From JAGWAZ01 sp050248595 (lineage in GTDB: Bacteria; Bacteroidota; Ignavibacteria; OLB7): a stretch of 15,662 bases of DNA. This document shows positions 7,151 through 15,333 of this stretch, piece after piece (position 1 is the stretch's first letter; each line of letters opens with the position of its first letter). Position numbers and translations under genes: made by a program. Location of the stretch: the NCBI GenBank assembly GCA_050248595.1, contig JBFWSB010000059.1, forward strand, positions 1 through 15,662. The letters run 5' to 3'. The notes beneath the pieces were generated by a model. That model did no database searches and was not told the origin of the DNA. It saw only the letters and a list, made by a program, of their open reading frames with translations.

Positions 7151-7513
7151 ATGCCACAACTCATACAGAACCCATCAATCATTGAAGCTGCCGGCAACAA
7201 GCCGAAGATTATTGAAGAGTATGCCGGACGTGTAAACTCCGGTCACCAGAACGTGAGCGTTGCGCGGATGAAATCACCGGAAGGGTGGGTGGAACCGGGA
7301 CAACGTCCAGAGTTTGAGGAGATTACCATAGTTCTTCGAGGGATGCTCCGCGTGGAGAGCGAAGAGGGAACCATCGACGTGCGGGAAGGACAAGCTATCG
7401 TGACGAAGCCGGGTGAGTGGGTTCGCTACAGCACACCGGAATCGGGGGGAGCAGAATATATCGCCGTATGTCTTCCAGCATTCTCACCGAAGACAGTTCA
7501 CCGGGATGCGTAG
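7151..7513 (+). CDS. Small cupin-domain protein with degenerate metal site
   Basis: 120 residues forming a single cupin beta-barrel. Motif 1 is recognisable by WVEPGQRPEFEEITIVLRG (46-64), with the conserved Glu six residues before Gly. Motif 2 is GQAIVTKPGEWVRY (80-93). The histidines that normally bind metal in both motifs are absent (Gln/Arg/Pro in motif 1, Arg92 in motif 2). It may therefore not bind a metal and may act as a small-molecule-binding or regulatory barrel. The ending YIAVCLPAFSPKTVHRD is typical of a widespread small-cupin group. The last 8 bp overlap the start of the downstream APC permease gene, implying translational coupling and a shared role, for example handling the permease substrate. 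Confidence 0.85.
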   Translation: MPQLIQNPSIIEAAGNKPKIIEEYAGRVNSGHQNVSVARMKSPEGWVEPGQRPEFEEITIVLRGMLRVESEEGTIDVREGQAIVTKPGEWVRYSTPESGGAEYIAVCLPAFSPKTVHRDA

Positions 7514-8813
7514 AGAGAGTGTGCGGGGAGAGAAACGCCCATCCCAACTGCAACGGGTTGTCAGTCTTCCCGGAGCCGTCCTCTTAGGACTTGGCTCGAT
7601 GATTGGAACAGGTGTCTTCGTCAGCATCGGTCTCGGCGTCGTAGTTGCTGGTTCGGATGTGATGATCGCAATCTTCCTCGCCGCAATCGTTGCCCTCTGC
7701 AACGGACTGAGTAGTGCGCAACTTGCAGCCAACCATCCTGTCAGCGGCGGAACGTACGAGTATGGCTACCGTTATCTCACCCCTCACCTCGGCTTCCTCG
7801 CCGGGTGGACCTTCTTGATTGCAAAGTCGGCCTCGGCAGCTACTGCCGCTCTCGGCATCGCTCAATACCTCTTTACTGCATTTCAGGTCGTCCCCACCTT
7901 TGTCCCCTTAGTTGCACTCAGCTTTGTTCTCCTCTACACACTCATAACCCTCGCCGGACTTCGACGGAGCAACCAAGTGAACGCAATCCTCGTCACGCTT
8001 ACCTTCGTAGCGTTAGGAACGTTGATCTTCCTCGGCTCTTCGCACATTAGGACTGATAATCTTCCCTTCATTAAGGGGGAGATGTTCCCCACATACCCTA
8101 TCTCCGATATCCTTCAGGCTACAGCTCTCCTCTTCGTCGCCTTCACCGGATATGGGCGAGTGGCAACACTCGGCGAAGAAGTTCACAACCCGCGACGTAC
8201 AGTTCCCCGCAGCATTCTGGTAGTGGTGTTGATTACGATGTTCCTCTACCTTAGCGTTGCCTTCGTAAGCGTTGGAGTTCTTGGGGAGAGTGAGTTCGGC
8301 TACAGCATGGTGAAGTCAAGCGAAGGGATATTGATTGTCGTGGCTCGGTGGATGAGGCATCCAGAGATCATCCCCCTCCTAACAGCCGGCGCAATCACTG
8401 CAATGTCTGGAGTTCTACTCAACCTGATTCTCGGCCTCTCCCGCGTTCTGATGGCAATGGGTCGTCGAGGTGACATGCCAGTTCGGCTGGCTCAACTGAA
8501 CTCAACGGGGAAAACTCCTGTTGCCGCCGTGATTGTTGTGGGAAGCATTGTTGGGGGATTAACCCTCATCGGCGATGTGAAGACAACCTGGTCGTTCAGT
8601 GCCTTTGCCGTTTTAATCTACTACGGGATCACGAACCTCTCCGCCCTCCGACTTCCCCGCGCCGACTCACTCTACCCTCGAATCGTTCCGGCAATCGGAC
8701 TCCTCTCTTGTCTCGCCTTAGCCTTCTTTGTCGAGCGAGGAATTTGGCTCATCGGACTTGGCCTGATTGCCGCAGGATTCCTCTGGCAACGGTTAATGAG
8801 ACAAAAGCGTTAA
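7506..8813 (+). CDS. APC-superfamily amino-acid permease
   Basis: 435 residues from ATG 7506, which overlaps the cupin stop. A start 31 codons earlier is open but would read through the cupin gene in another frame with a polar, non-membrane sequence. There are about twelve hydrophobic segments. The TM1 signature GLGSMIGTGVFVSIG (28-42) contains the unwound G-S-x-IGTGVF stretch that binds the amino-acid backbone. The TM6 region FVAFTGYGRVATLGEEVHNPRRTVPRSI (about 209-236) is the consensus of the APC subfamily (PF13520-type) that includes cationic and broad-range permeases. The protein sits in the inner membrane and imports or exchanges amino acids or related amines by cation coupling or antiport; the substrate is not determinable. 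It is the second gene of a two-gene unit and converges on the YciI-like gene. Confidence 0.9.
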   Translation: MRRESVRGEKRPSQLQRVVSLPGAVLLGLGSMIGTGVFVSIGLGVVVAGSDVMIAIFLAAIVALCNGLSSAQLAANHPVSGGTYEYGYRYLTPHLGFLAGWTFLIAKSASAATAALGIAQYLFTAFQVVPTFVPLVALSFVLLYTLITLAGLRRSNQVNAILVTLTFVALGTLIFLGSSHIRTDNLPFIKGEMFPTYPISDILQATALLFVAFTGYGRVATLGEEVHNPRRTVPRSILVVVLITMFLYLSVAFVSVGVLGESEFGYSMVKSSEGILIVVARWMRHPEIIPLLTAGAITAMSGVLLNLILGLSRVLMAMGRRGDMPVRLAQLNSTGKTPVAAVIVVGSIVGGLTLIGDVKTTWSFSAFAVLIYYGITNLSALRLPRADSLYPRIVPAIGLLSCLALAFFVERGIWLIGLGLIAAGFLWQRLMRQKR

Positions 8814-8822
8814 GCCTCCTCT

Positions 8823-8847
8823 CTCTGCGCACTCCGCGCCTCTGCGT
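8823..8847. repeat. CTCTGCG-type degenerate 9-bp tandem repeat
   Basis: About three 9-base units occur head to tail (CTCTGCGCA, CTCCGCGCC, TCTGCGTTT) in the 86-bp gap between the convergent APC permease and YciI-like genes. Similar CTCTGCG strings are familiar from gene 3' flanks in many unrelated genomes. It is followed by a T-run and could act as a weak terminator. Confidence 0.45.
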
Positions 8848-8899
8848 TTTTCTCTCTTCGCAAATTCCCATAGAATCGCCGAGAACTCGATCAACTCGT

Positions 8900-9226
8900 T
8901 TAAAATTCACGCGGCACGGAGAGATCTGCGAAGTAGACATCCCACACCAACAACTCTGTCTCCCCAATCTCATTCATCGGATTCTCTGCACCGATCGCCA
9001 TCGCCTCCTCGGCATTCGCTGCACGAATCAACGTTAGTCCTCCCGAATGATTCTCAAATCCTCCCCCACCACAACCGACAAGCTTCCCCTCTTGTCGAAG
9101 ACCTCCAAGCCACTGCATCAACCGAGGGATGCGAGCATCAAACTCACTCTGGTCGAACTCATCGTCCGTTGCGGTCGACCGCCAGATGAGGGCGTAGATT
9201 TCGGGGAGGTGTGTTGGATCACTCAT
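8900..9226 (-). CDS. YciI-like / DGPF-type small protein
   Basis: 108 residues with the alternating helix-strand pattern of the dimeric alpha+beta barrel YciI family. It has an N-terminal strand (IYALIWRS), a helix containing RIPRLMQWLGGLRQEGKLVGCGGGGF (33-58), then GGLTLIRAANAEEAMAIGAENPMNEIGETELLVWDVYF (63-100), which resembles the family segments G-G-x-x-x-V-x-x-A-x-x-x-E-A and ENP. No signal peptide is present. Some relatives have enzymatic roles in aromatic-compound metabolism or accompany sigma factors, but no such partner is adjacent here. The function is therefore unknown. It stands alone between the convergent permease gene and the co-directional WG-repeat gene 75 bp upstream. Confidence 0.65.
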   Translation of the reverse strand: MSDPTHLPEIYALIWRSTATDDEFDQSEFDARIPRLMQWLGGLRQEGKLVGCGGGGFENHSGGLTLIRAANAEEAMAIGAENPMNEIGETELLVWDVYFADLSVPREF

Positions 9227-9301
9227 TACGTCGTTATTTGGTTTTTTGACAAGAACAGTTTGGGTTGTAAGATAGAGGGAGTAACTCAGCTATCCTTGCT
9301 C

Positions 9302-11167
9302 TCAGTCATTATAAGGATCCATAAGTCCACGCGGGTAGTATTCCCTCTTCCTCCAGAACTGAGCAGGGTTGATACTTCCCTCAAATTCATTACTGTAGAT
9401 GATGACTTCGTTCCCTCGTAAAGACATCCAGTAAAACTCATCACTGTTATTCGACTCATCTGCTGTATCTACTTCAAAGTAGGTCAGTTCAGCACGAAGA
9501 AGCGTTTTGAATGCACCAGAATACTCCGGAATGGTAAAGTTCCAGTACGTCTCTGGCGGCAAGTAGAGATAATGGTAACTATTGCCGCACCAACTGCTTG
9601 GTAAATACTCAATGTCTCTCCACTCACCTCTCATATCTCTTGCCTGCAGTTTAAGGTAGAGTCTGCTATCCTGAGCTTGAAACACTACAGTGTCAGAGGT
9701 TCGATTCACAACATAGAGTATCATTCCTGGATATTCACCAGCAAACTGTGCCGTGTCACTTTGAACTACTGTCACCGAAAAACCATCCGGAGAAAACTGA
9801 TCCTCTTCAATTGCCTTATAGAGAAGCTGAGATTCTGCCCAGCCTCCGTAGCCAGCATACTTGGCTTGGGGTGCAGAGGCCGCATAGCAATACCCTCGCA
9901 ACATATAGTCAATGTTCAGAGTCGGACGACTTTTCGACTGATCTTGTTGCCAAAGGCGCTCCCCATCAAGTGTCCAATATGCCATTCGACCTTCATCCAC
10001 TACAAACAACCGTTGTGGGACAGTGGCAGTAAGTTCAAGCGAGCGAAATTGTGGTGGGACCAAAGTGTCGGTTGAGATGTCCCAGAAACCGAACATTCCT
10101 TTAGAATATGATAGAAACACCACAGTGTTCTTCTGAAGCATTACTACATCAGCATCTATTTCTTTGGAGCCTGAAATCCTCTTCCCCTTCCGATCAATAA
10201 TAATCCATCCTTCTTCAATCTCTACACAGGCGTAGTTACCCTCAAAGTAATTCTTGGCGATGCTTCGATAAGGCGTGTCATTATACCTCTTTCCGTTTCG
10301 GTCGATCAATATCCACTCCCCCGGTCTGAGCTGAGCAAACGTCCGCCCATTGCTAAATGGAAGTATCTCTTTCACTGTCGACTTTGGTAAGCTCAGTGCA
10401 CCAGTTGTGTCAACAATGCCGTAATGGCTACGGTTGATTTCCACAATGGATAGTCCATCCGAAAAAGTAGATCTATAATCATCAGGCATGACACTTCCAT
10501 CATCGTAGAACTTGACCTCCTCTCCCCAAGTGTTGATGATACCTGCGTTGCCGTCGCCCCCGTTCTCAGCTTTGCGCCGAACCCAGGCATGCCCACAACC
10601 GAAGGGTTGGATACTTTCATACTTGCCAAATGGGACAACTATCCTTCCCTTTACGTCAATTACTCCAACTTCGGAGCTATCCTTCACAACGAACACTCCA
10701 TCACTGTGGGAACTCACTGAACGATAGATCGTGTCGAGAATCAATTTTCCGCTCAGGTTAACAACCCCCTCCTTCTCGTCCGCAGTCTTGACGACCGCAT
10801 ATCCATCGATAAATTCCCCAATCTCCGTGAAGTTATGATCGAACAGAACCGTTCCGCTCAAATCGATTATTCTCGGTTTGCCGTCGATAGAAACTTGAGC
10901 AATCCCGTTGTGAAACGGTTCCGCATAGTCGAATCGTGGTTCAATCTGGTAGTTACCCGCTGTGTCGATATAACCGTAAAGTCCGTCGAGACGTGCTGGA
11001 GCAAATCCCTCGGAAAAGGAGCCAACACTCTTGAAGTGTGGGGGAATAACGACCCTCCCTTCAAGATCGATAAAGCCATAGTGGTCGCCCTCAACGATTG
11101 GCAGAAGCGATTGTGCGTGAAGTGTCGAGAGTGAAATGAGAACTGCTGGAAGAATAAATCGGAGCAT
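9302..11167 (-). CDS. Secreted WG-repeat protein with an extra C-terminal domain
   Basis: 621 residues from ATG 11167, chosen because AAAGGAG lies just upstream and a signal peptide begins directly there (MLRFILPAVLISLSTLHAQ, 1-19). From about 28 to 410 it consists of WG (KWG) repeats with the pattern YGFID-x-x-G-x-x-V-I-P-P-x-F...F-x-x-G-x-A, for example 30-59, 64-92, 167-197, 249-280 and 283-313. The later copies drift from consensus. About 470-621 form a different, beta-rich region with a GMILYVVNRTSDTVVF strand and a distinctive SSWCGNSYHYLYLPPETYW block (524-542), which I associate with uncharacterised Bacteroidota proteins. WG repeats usually mediate envelope or host-surface interactions, but the partner is unknown. 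No T9SS tail is evident at the end (GLMDPYND), so it is probably periplasmic or released by another route. Confidence 0.87.
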   Translation of the reverse strand: MLRFILPAVLISLSTLHAQSLLPIVEGDHYGFIDLEGRVVIPPHFKSVGSFSEGFAPARLDGLYGYIDTAGNYQIEPRFDYAEPFHNGIAQVSIDGKPRIIDLSGTVLFDHNFTEIGEFIDGYAVVKTADEKEGVVNLSGKLILDTIYRSVSSHSDGVFVVKDSSEVGVIDVKGRIVVPFGKYESIQPFGCGHAWVRRKAENGGDGNAGIINTWGEEVKFYDDGSVMPDDYRSTFSDGLSIVEINRSHYGIVDTTGALSLPKSTVKEILPFSNGRTFAQLRPGEWILIDRNGKRYNDTPYRSIAKNYFEGNYACVEIEEGWIIIDRKGKRISGSKEIDADVVMLQKNTVVFLSYSKGMFGFWDISTDTLVPPQFRSLELTATVPQRLFVVDEGRMAYWTLDGERLWQQDQSKSRPTLNIDYMLRGYCYAASAPQAKYAGYGGWAESQLLYKAIEEDQFSPDGFSVTVVQSDTAQFAGEYPGMILYVVNRTSDTVVFQAQDSRLYLKLQARDMRGEWRDIEYLPSSWCGNSYHYLYLPPETYWNFTIPEYSGAFKTLLRAELTYFEVDTADESNNSDEFYWMSLRGNEVIIYSNEFEGSINPAQFWRKREYYPRGLMDPYND

Positions 11168-11579
11168 GATCTTTCTCCTTTGTCTATTGGATGAGACTTC
11201 GGACAATTGTTGCCCTTGAACGACAAGTTAACCGTAACAACAACTATTGTTGCAGAGATTGATTTACCGCAAGAAAAGATATTTGCTGCATACGCAAATG
11301 CATAAAAATCTACCTTGCCCACCCTCCCCTTCCTCTCTACCTTTGCCGACTTGGATGATCGTCCGGCTACGAATAGTTAGAAGAAACAGAGCCAGGGGAA
11401 GGCGGTTGATGTAGGGAGTGAGAATCAGATTTGGAGGGTGAGAGTCGTGAAACCATAAAATCTTTTTCTCGTCCGGTCAGGTTTGGCCACCCTCCTCGTT
11501 AGGAAGACGAGACCCTGTAACAGATACCAGATTTTTCTGTTCTTGCAAGCAATCTGAACAACAACCATTGATTTCGATA
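11168..11579. other. 412-bp divergent intergenic region with the TonB-receptor leader
   Basis: This separates the divergent WG-repeat and TonB-receptor genes and holds no coding sequence I can support. It contains a good plus-strand promoter (11315-11345) and, downstream of it, a long probable leader of about 220 nt with complementary segments at 11433-11440, 11468-11473, 11488-11499 and 11506-11511. No TPP or cobalamin riboswitch signature was recognised. Confidence 0.5.
11315..11345 (+). promoter_or_regulatory. Bacteroidota-type promoter upstream of the TonB-receptor gene
   Basis: TTG at 11315-11317, a 20-base spacer and TACCTTTG at 11338-11345 match TTG-N19/20-TAnnTTTG exactly. Transcription would start near 11352, giving a leader of about 230 nt before the ATG at 11580. 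Consensus evidence only. Confidence 0.6.
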
Positions 11580-13943
11580 ATGTCCTTTCGTTCATATGCC
11601 CTGCTTCGGCTTGGGCTTTTCTTTGTGCTGACCTTTAGCACAAGCTCTCTGCTTCGGGCACAGACAACTGTCACACTCTCCGGCGTTATCACCGACAAAG
11701 AGTCGGGAGATGAGATTCCGGGAGCTACTGTTCTCATCTACGCGCCGAGCGATGATTCACTGAAGGCAACCGTCCGTGGTGCTGCCGCAAATGCCTATGG
11801 GTTCTACTCGATCCCAAGTGTTTCGGTTGGCACATACCTGCTTGTAGTGCGGGCGATTGGCTACCAAGAGTATCGCCAGAAGATTGAGGCACAGCCCCGG
11901 AGCCTACGCTACGATGTCGCTGTAACTCCTACGGATGTTGAAGGTGAAGGAGTGACAGTTATTGGCGACCGAAGTGGAGAACCGGAGACGAGAAGCATTG
12001 GGCGCGTGGAACTTCCGGTTGAGTACCTTCAACGTCTGCCGATGTTGGGTGGAGAGAGTGACATCCTCCGAACACTACAACTGATGCCGGGAGTGCAGCA
12101 GATATCGGAAATCTCCAGCGGACTCTACGTTCGGGGTGGATCACCAGATCAGAACCTGACATTGCTCGACGAAGTGGTGATCTATAACCCAAGCCACTTA
12201 GCCGGATTTCTCAGCACGTTCAACTCCGACGCAATCAAAGATATTTCCCTGACAAAAGGAGCCTTCCCGGCAAAGTATGGTGGACGCCTGAGCAGCGTGC
12301 TGGACCTAAAGATGCGGGAGGGAACGAAGGAAGATTTCTCCGGAGCCGGAGGTATCAGTCTGATTAGCTCCCGCCTCACTGTCGAGGGACCGATCTCCGA
12401 TAAATCAACCTTCATGCTGAGTGGTCGCCGCTTCTACCTCGATATTCTCAAAAACTTGCTTCCGGATGAGAACGATGCTCCGGATTACTACTTCTACGAT
12501 CTGAACGGCAAGGTCAACTATCAGTTGAGCGACAAGGATAAGCTCTACCTGAGTGGTTACCACGGTCGTGATGTCGTGACCTTCAACGGCGATGGTGAAG
12601 AGGTTGATGTTAACTGGGGGAATTCAACAGCAAATTTGCGCTGGGGACGCATCATCTCTCCCTCAGCCTTTTCCAACGTCTCCCTTTCCTGGACGAGGTA
12701 TGGATTTGATGCGGCAATCAGCGACCGTGATCCAAAGTTTGAGGTCACCGACGAATTTGTTACCTCTACCGGAATTCGCGACCTGCGCCTGAAAGGTAAC
12801 CTACAACTCTTCCCCCACCCTGACCACATTATTGAGACTGGCATCGAGGGGACACGGCACGACTCGCGGGTGAGAGCATTAGCCCTTAGCTACAGCGATA
12901 CGACATACAACATTCCCGACTCGCTCGGCTTGCAGAACGCAAATGCGTATGAAGTCTCGATTTACGGACAAGATGAGTGGAAAGCCACAGATAGGCTGTC
13001 GCTGAACCTTGGCGGACGGGTGACCTGGTTCGAAAAAGGGAACTACTTCTATGCCGAGCCACGAGTATCGGCAGTCTACCGACTAAACAATCGCCTCTCC
13101 TTAACTGGAGCCTATGCCGAGGCACGGCAACCTGTTCACCTTGTGATTCGCAACGGGATTTCCCTCCCGACAGATACATGGTTTCCGGCAACGGAGACCA
13201 TCAAGCCGGGAAAATCTTGGCAAGGATCGCTCGGGGTAATGGGGACACTTGGTGAAGAATGGGAGTGGTCGCTTGAGGGATACTACAAGAGTCTGGAGAA
13301 CCTTTATGAATACTCCGACACGGCAACGTTCAACCCACTTGTGCAGGTAGAGGATCAACTTGTGGAGGGGACTGGAGAGGCTTGGGGTGTGGAACTGTTC
13401 GTTCAGAAGAAGGTTGGCGACTTCACCGGATGGATTGGCTACACGCTCGCGGAAACATCCCGAACATTTGCCGACTTGAACGGAGGGAAACCCTTCCACC
13501 CTCGCTACGACCGGCGACACGACGTGAAGGTTGTCCTCTTATATCAACTTGGCGAGTCGTGGGATCTCGGAGCTACCTGGGTCTACGGAACTGGGCAGGC
13601 CTACACTGTGCCAACTGGGCAATACACTCAGATCGATCCAGATTTTCCATATCAGATCGACGACTACTTCACCTACTCAACGGACTATCGCTACACTGCT
13701 CGGAACGAGTTCCGTATCCCAGCATATCATCGTCTCGACCTCAACTTTAGCCACACCTTCAAGTGGTTCGAGCTTCCCTGGCGTCTCTCCCTAAACATCT
13801 ACAACGTCTACAACCGTCGCAATGTCTTCTCATGGTATATCACTCAGGATTACGATAAAGTCACAGACGAGTATCGCCCGGTAGTAAAACAGCTCACGCT
13901 CTTTCCTATTATCCCTACAGTCGGGTTAAGCTTTGAGTTCTGA
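11580..13943 (+). CDS. TonB-dependent outer-membrane receptor with carboxypeptidase-like regulatory domain
   Basis: 787 residues from ATG 11580 (an in-frame TTG lies 12 bp upstream and is less likely). A signal peptide ends at about LLRAQ. Residues about 33-117 are a CarboxypepD_reg-like domain (TLSGVITDKESGDEIPGATVLIY ... GFYSIPSVSVGTYLLVVRAIGYQ). The plug follows, with DILRTLQLMPGVQ, the SSGLYVRGGSPDQNLTLLDEVVIYNP block and IKDISLTKGAFPAKYGGRLSSVLDL (about 160-245). The rest is a beta-barrel with alternating aromatic and polar strands, ending in ...VGLSFEF with a terminal Phe. It imports a ligand across the outer membrane using TonB energy. It is smaller than SusC-type glycan transporters and no SusD follows; instead a DUF4249 lipoprotein does, a pairing seen often in Bacteroidota. 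Ligand unknown. Confidence 0.93.
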   Translation: MSFRSYALLRLGLFFVLTFSTSSLLRAQTTVTLSGVITDKESGDEIPGATVLIYAPSDDSLKATVRGAAANAYGFYSIPSVSVGTYLLVVRAIGYQEYRQKIEAQPRSLRYDVAVTPTDVEGEGVTVIGDRSGEPETRSIGRVELPVEYLQRLPMLGGESDILRTLQLMPGVQQISEISSGLYVRGGSPDQNLTLLDEVVIYNPSHLAGFLSTFNSDAIKDISLTKGAFPAKYGGRLSSVLDLKMREGTKEDFSGAGGISLISSRLTVEGPISDKSTFMLSGRRFYLDILKNLLPDENDAPDYYFYDLNGKVNYQLSDKDKLYLSGYHGRDVVTFNGDGEEVDVNWGNSTANLRWGRIISPSAFSNVSLSWTRYGFDAAISDRDPKFEVTDEFVTSTGIRDLRLKGNLQLFPHPDHIIETGIEGTRHDSRVRALALSYSDTTYNIPDSLGLQNANAYEVSIYGQDEWKATDRLSLNLGGRVTWFEKGNYFYAEPRVSAVYRLNNRLSLTGAYAEARQPVHLVIRNGISLPTDTWFPATETIKPGKSWQGSLGVMGTLGEEWEWSLEGYYKSLENLYEYSDTATFNPLVQVEDQLVEGTGEAWGVELFVQKKVGDFTGWIGYTLAETSRTFADLNGGKPFHPRYDRRHDVKVVLLYQLGESWDLGATWVYGTGQAYTVPTGQYTQIDPDFPYQIDDYFTYSTDYRYTARNEFRIPAYHRLDLNFSHTFKWFELPWRLSLNIYNVYNRRNVFSWYITQDYDKVTDEYRPVVKQLTLFPIIPTVGLSFEF

Positions 13944-14003
13944 GCAATTGTGCAAGTAGTAAATGCCACCAAAGGTCTGACAGCAGCAAGACGTTAAAGG
14001 CTC

Positions 14004-14025
14004 CGCAATCAGGAAATTGCGTTTT
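14004..14025 (+). terminator. Weak hairpin between the receptor and DUF4249 genes
   Basis: A 6-bp stem CGCAAT/ATTGCG (14004-14009 with 14016-14021) with a 6-base loop is followed by TTTT. It lies in the 155-bp gap between the two genes and might attenuate transcription. The short stem and U-run make it a weak candidate. Confidence 0.3.
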
Positions 14026-14098
14026 GTAGAGAGAGGATAAGCAGGCTGAGAAGAGAAATACATTCAGATTAAAGAACAAATTACGATAAGAATAGAGA

Positions 14099-14977
14099 AT
14101 GAATAAGATGAGCTATATCGGATGGATCGCGTGCGGAATCTTCGCGATAGCAAGTGGAATTTTGGGAACTGGGTGCGAGGAGACACTCAGTGGCACAGAA
14201 GTTAAGATTCCATACCGTGAGGAGATCGTGGTGCAGGGATACTTAACAGCCGACGGGAAAACTGACACAATCTTGATTATGCGAACGCTCCCTCCGTTAG
14301 AAAAGTGGTCGAGTAGTGCTGCGAGAATCGCAGACGCAAACGCGGCAATCACCAGCGATGGCGTGGAGTACCCAATGAAGCATGTCGGTTCGGGAAAATA
14401 TGTTGCAGAGAACTTGCGCGTGGAGGTTGGAAAGAGCTATCAGTTACGAGTAGACTGGAAGAGCTTGAGTGTGGCGGCAACCGCAACGATACCTCGCGAA
14501 CCTGAAATTATCCGGCTTTACATCGACACAGTGAAGAATGGCTGCGACTTCTATTCCAACGAGAACGAACCCCAGCAAGCCGATGCATTGAACTTTATGG
14601 TTGAATATCTCCCCCATGGGGTTAGTCTGAACAGTGCTCGATTTGAAATGAGCTATAGGTTTGACACCCTCCAGTATCGAGAGGGAGGTTTCGGCTACTA
14701 CTTCTACGACATTGATTCTTCCGGCACAACGAACAAGGCAGTGCTCTACAACGTCTGTCTGTTTGAAGAAGATTTTCGCCAGAAGATCGACACCCTCTTT
14801 GTCTACATGACTGAGTATGAAGAGGCCTACACAGCATACTTCAACACCCGCTCCAGCGGAGACGACGACCTCTTCTTCGGCACTCCCGGTCAACAACCTG
14901 TCTGGAACGTACAGGGAGATGGGTTTGGCTGGTTCTTCGGCAGATCGATGGGGGCAGATACGTTGGTGGTGGAGTAG
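14099..14977 (+). CDS. DUF4249-type outer-membrane-associated lipoprotein
   Basis: 292 residues. The lipoprotein signal ends in GILGTG-Cys26. The family-typical opening YREEIVVQGYLTADGKTDTILIMRTLPP (39-66) is followed by an ITSDGVEYPMKHVGSGKYVAENLRVEVGKSYQLRVDWKSLSVAATATIP segment, as in DUF4249 proteins. The protein is somewhat short for the family. It follows the TonB-dependent receptor gene by 155 bp on the same strand, the usual genomic arrangement. A role as surface-exposed partner of that receptor, by analogy with SusD on SusC, is inference. Two ATG codons (14099 and 14108) are possible starts; the first is used. Confidence 0.82.
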   Translation: MNKMSYIGWIACGIFAIASGILGTGCEETLSGTEVKIPYREEIVVQGYLTADGKTDTILIMRTLPPLEKWSSSAARIADANAAITSDGVEYPMKHVGSGKYVAENLRVEVGKSYQLRVDWKSLSVAATATIPREPEIIRLYIDTVKNGCDFYSNENEPQQADALNFMVEYLPHGVSLNSARFEMSYRFDTLQYREGGFGYYFYDIDSSGTTNKAVLYNVCLFEEDFRQKIDTLFVYMTEYEEAYTAYFNTRSSGDDDLFFGTPGQQPVWNVQGDGFGWFFGRSMGADTLVVE

Positions 14978-15050
14978 GGGAGACGTTCGTAACTCGCGCT
15001 CATGAGTTATACCGAATTCACTTAACGAAGACGTAAGTCTCCGTTCTTCG

Positions 15051-15092
15051 CCCTCTCACCCAGCCCCTCTCCCGATCCCAGGAGAGGGGAGC
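15051..15092. repeat. Widespread-type GC-rich hairpin repeat
   Basis: CCCTCTCACCCAGCCCC leads into a hairpin with 9-bp arms CCCCTCTCC (15064-15072) and GGAGAGGGG (15081-15089) around an 8-base loop, then AGC. The phrase resembles the CCCTCACCCC...CCTCTCCC/GGGAGAGGG elements scattered between genes in many bacteria. Mobility or copy number cannot be judged from one copy. Confidence 0.55.
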
Positions 15093-15170
15093 AACTGATG
15101 AGAATACACTCCTTTCTCTCCGACAATGCGTCTTCCTTATTTGAATTTGGTATTACTGCAAAAAGGGCAC

Positions 15171-15208
15171 AAAAAAAAGGAGATACGCCCCCATAAACGT
15201 ATCTCCTT
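15171..15208 (-). terminator. Strong intrinsic terminator reading leftward
   Basis: Perfect 11-bp arms AAGGAGATACG (15177-15187) and CGTATCTCCTT (15198-15208) surround a 10-base loop. On the minus strand the stem is followed by eight T (15171-15178). No minus-strand gene lies upstream of it within the window, which is why a small RNA is proposed. Confidence 0.75.
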
Positions 15209-15291
15209 CAGTAATCGGCCTCAGTGTTGTCCAACTCCATGCAGTATCACCGAAGCACTACCAATAGTGTGGTGGGTGTCCAGTCCACCAT
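15171..15291 (-). ncRNA. Candidate small RNA
   Basis: A minus-strand TACCTTTG (15297-15304) fits the -7 element, although no TTG is at the -33 distance. The strong terminator at 15171-15208 would end a transcript of about 120 nt. Between them lie short stems (GGTGG/CCACC near 15271-15289; CACTA/TAGTG near 15256-15269) and two related copies of TGTCCA...CCATG (plus-strand 15228-15241 and 15277-15292). The longest open frame on this strand is 14 codons. I do not recognise it as SRP RNA, tmRNA or RNase P RNA. Confidence 0.35.
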
Positions 15292-15333
15292 GAGCACAAA
15301 GGTATTTGCTACCCGTAACAGAATCGTGTGAAC

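Noticed and set aside
11346..11579. Cobalamin or TPP riboswitch in the TonB-receptor leader
   Set aside because: The GGGGAAGGCGG stretch superficially recalls a cobalamin core, but the conserved B12 box and other core elements are not present, and no TPP core was found.
15239..15331. 30-codon plus-strand frame in the 15.2-15.3 kb gap
   Set aside because: No ribosome binding site, no hydrophobic or domain character; the region is better explained by RNA structure.
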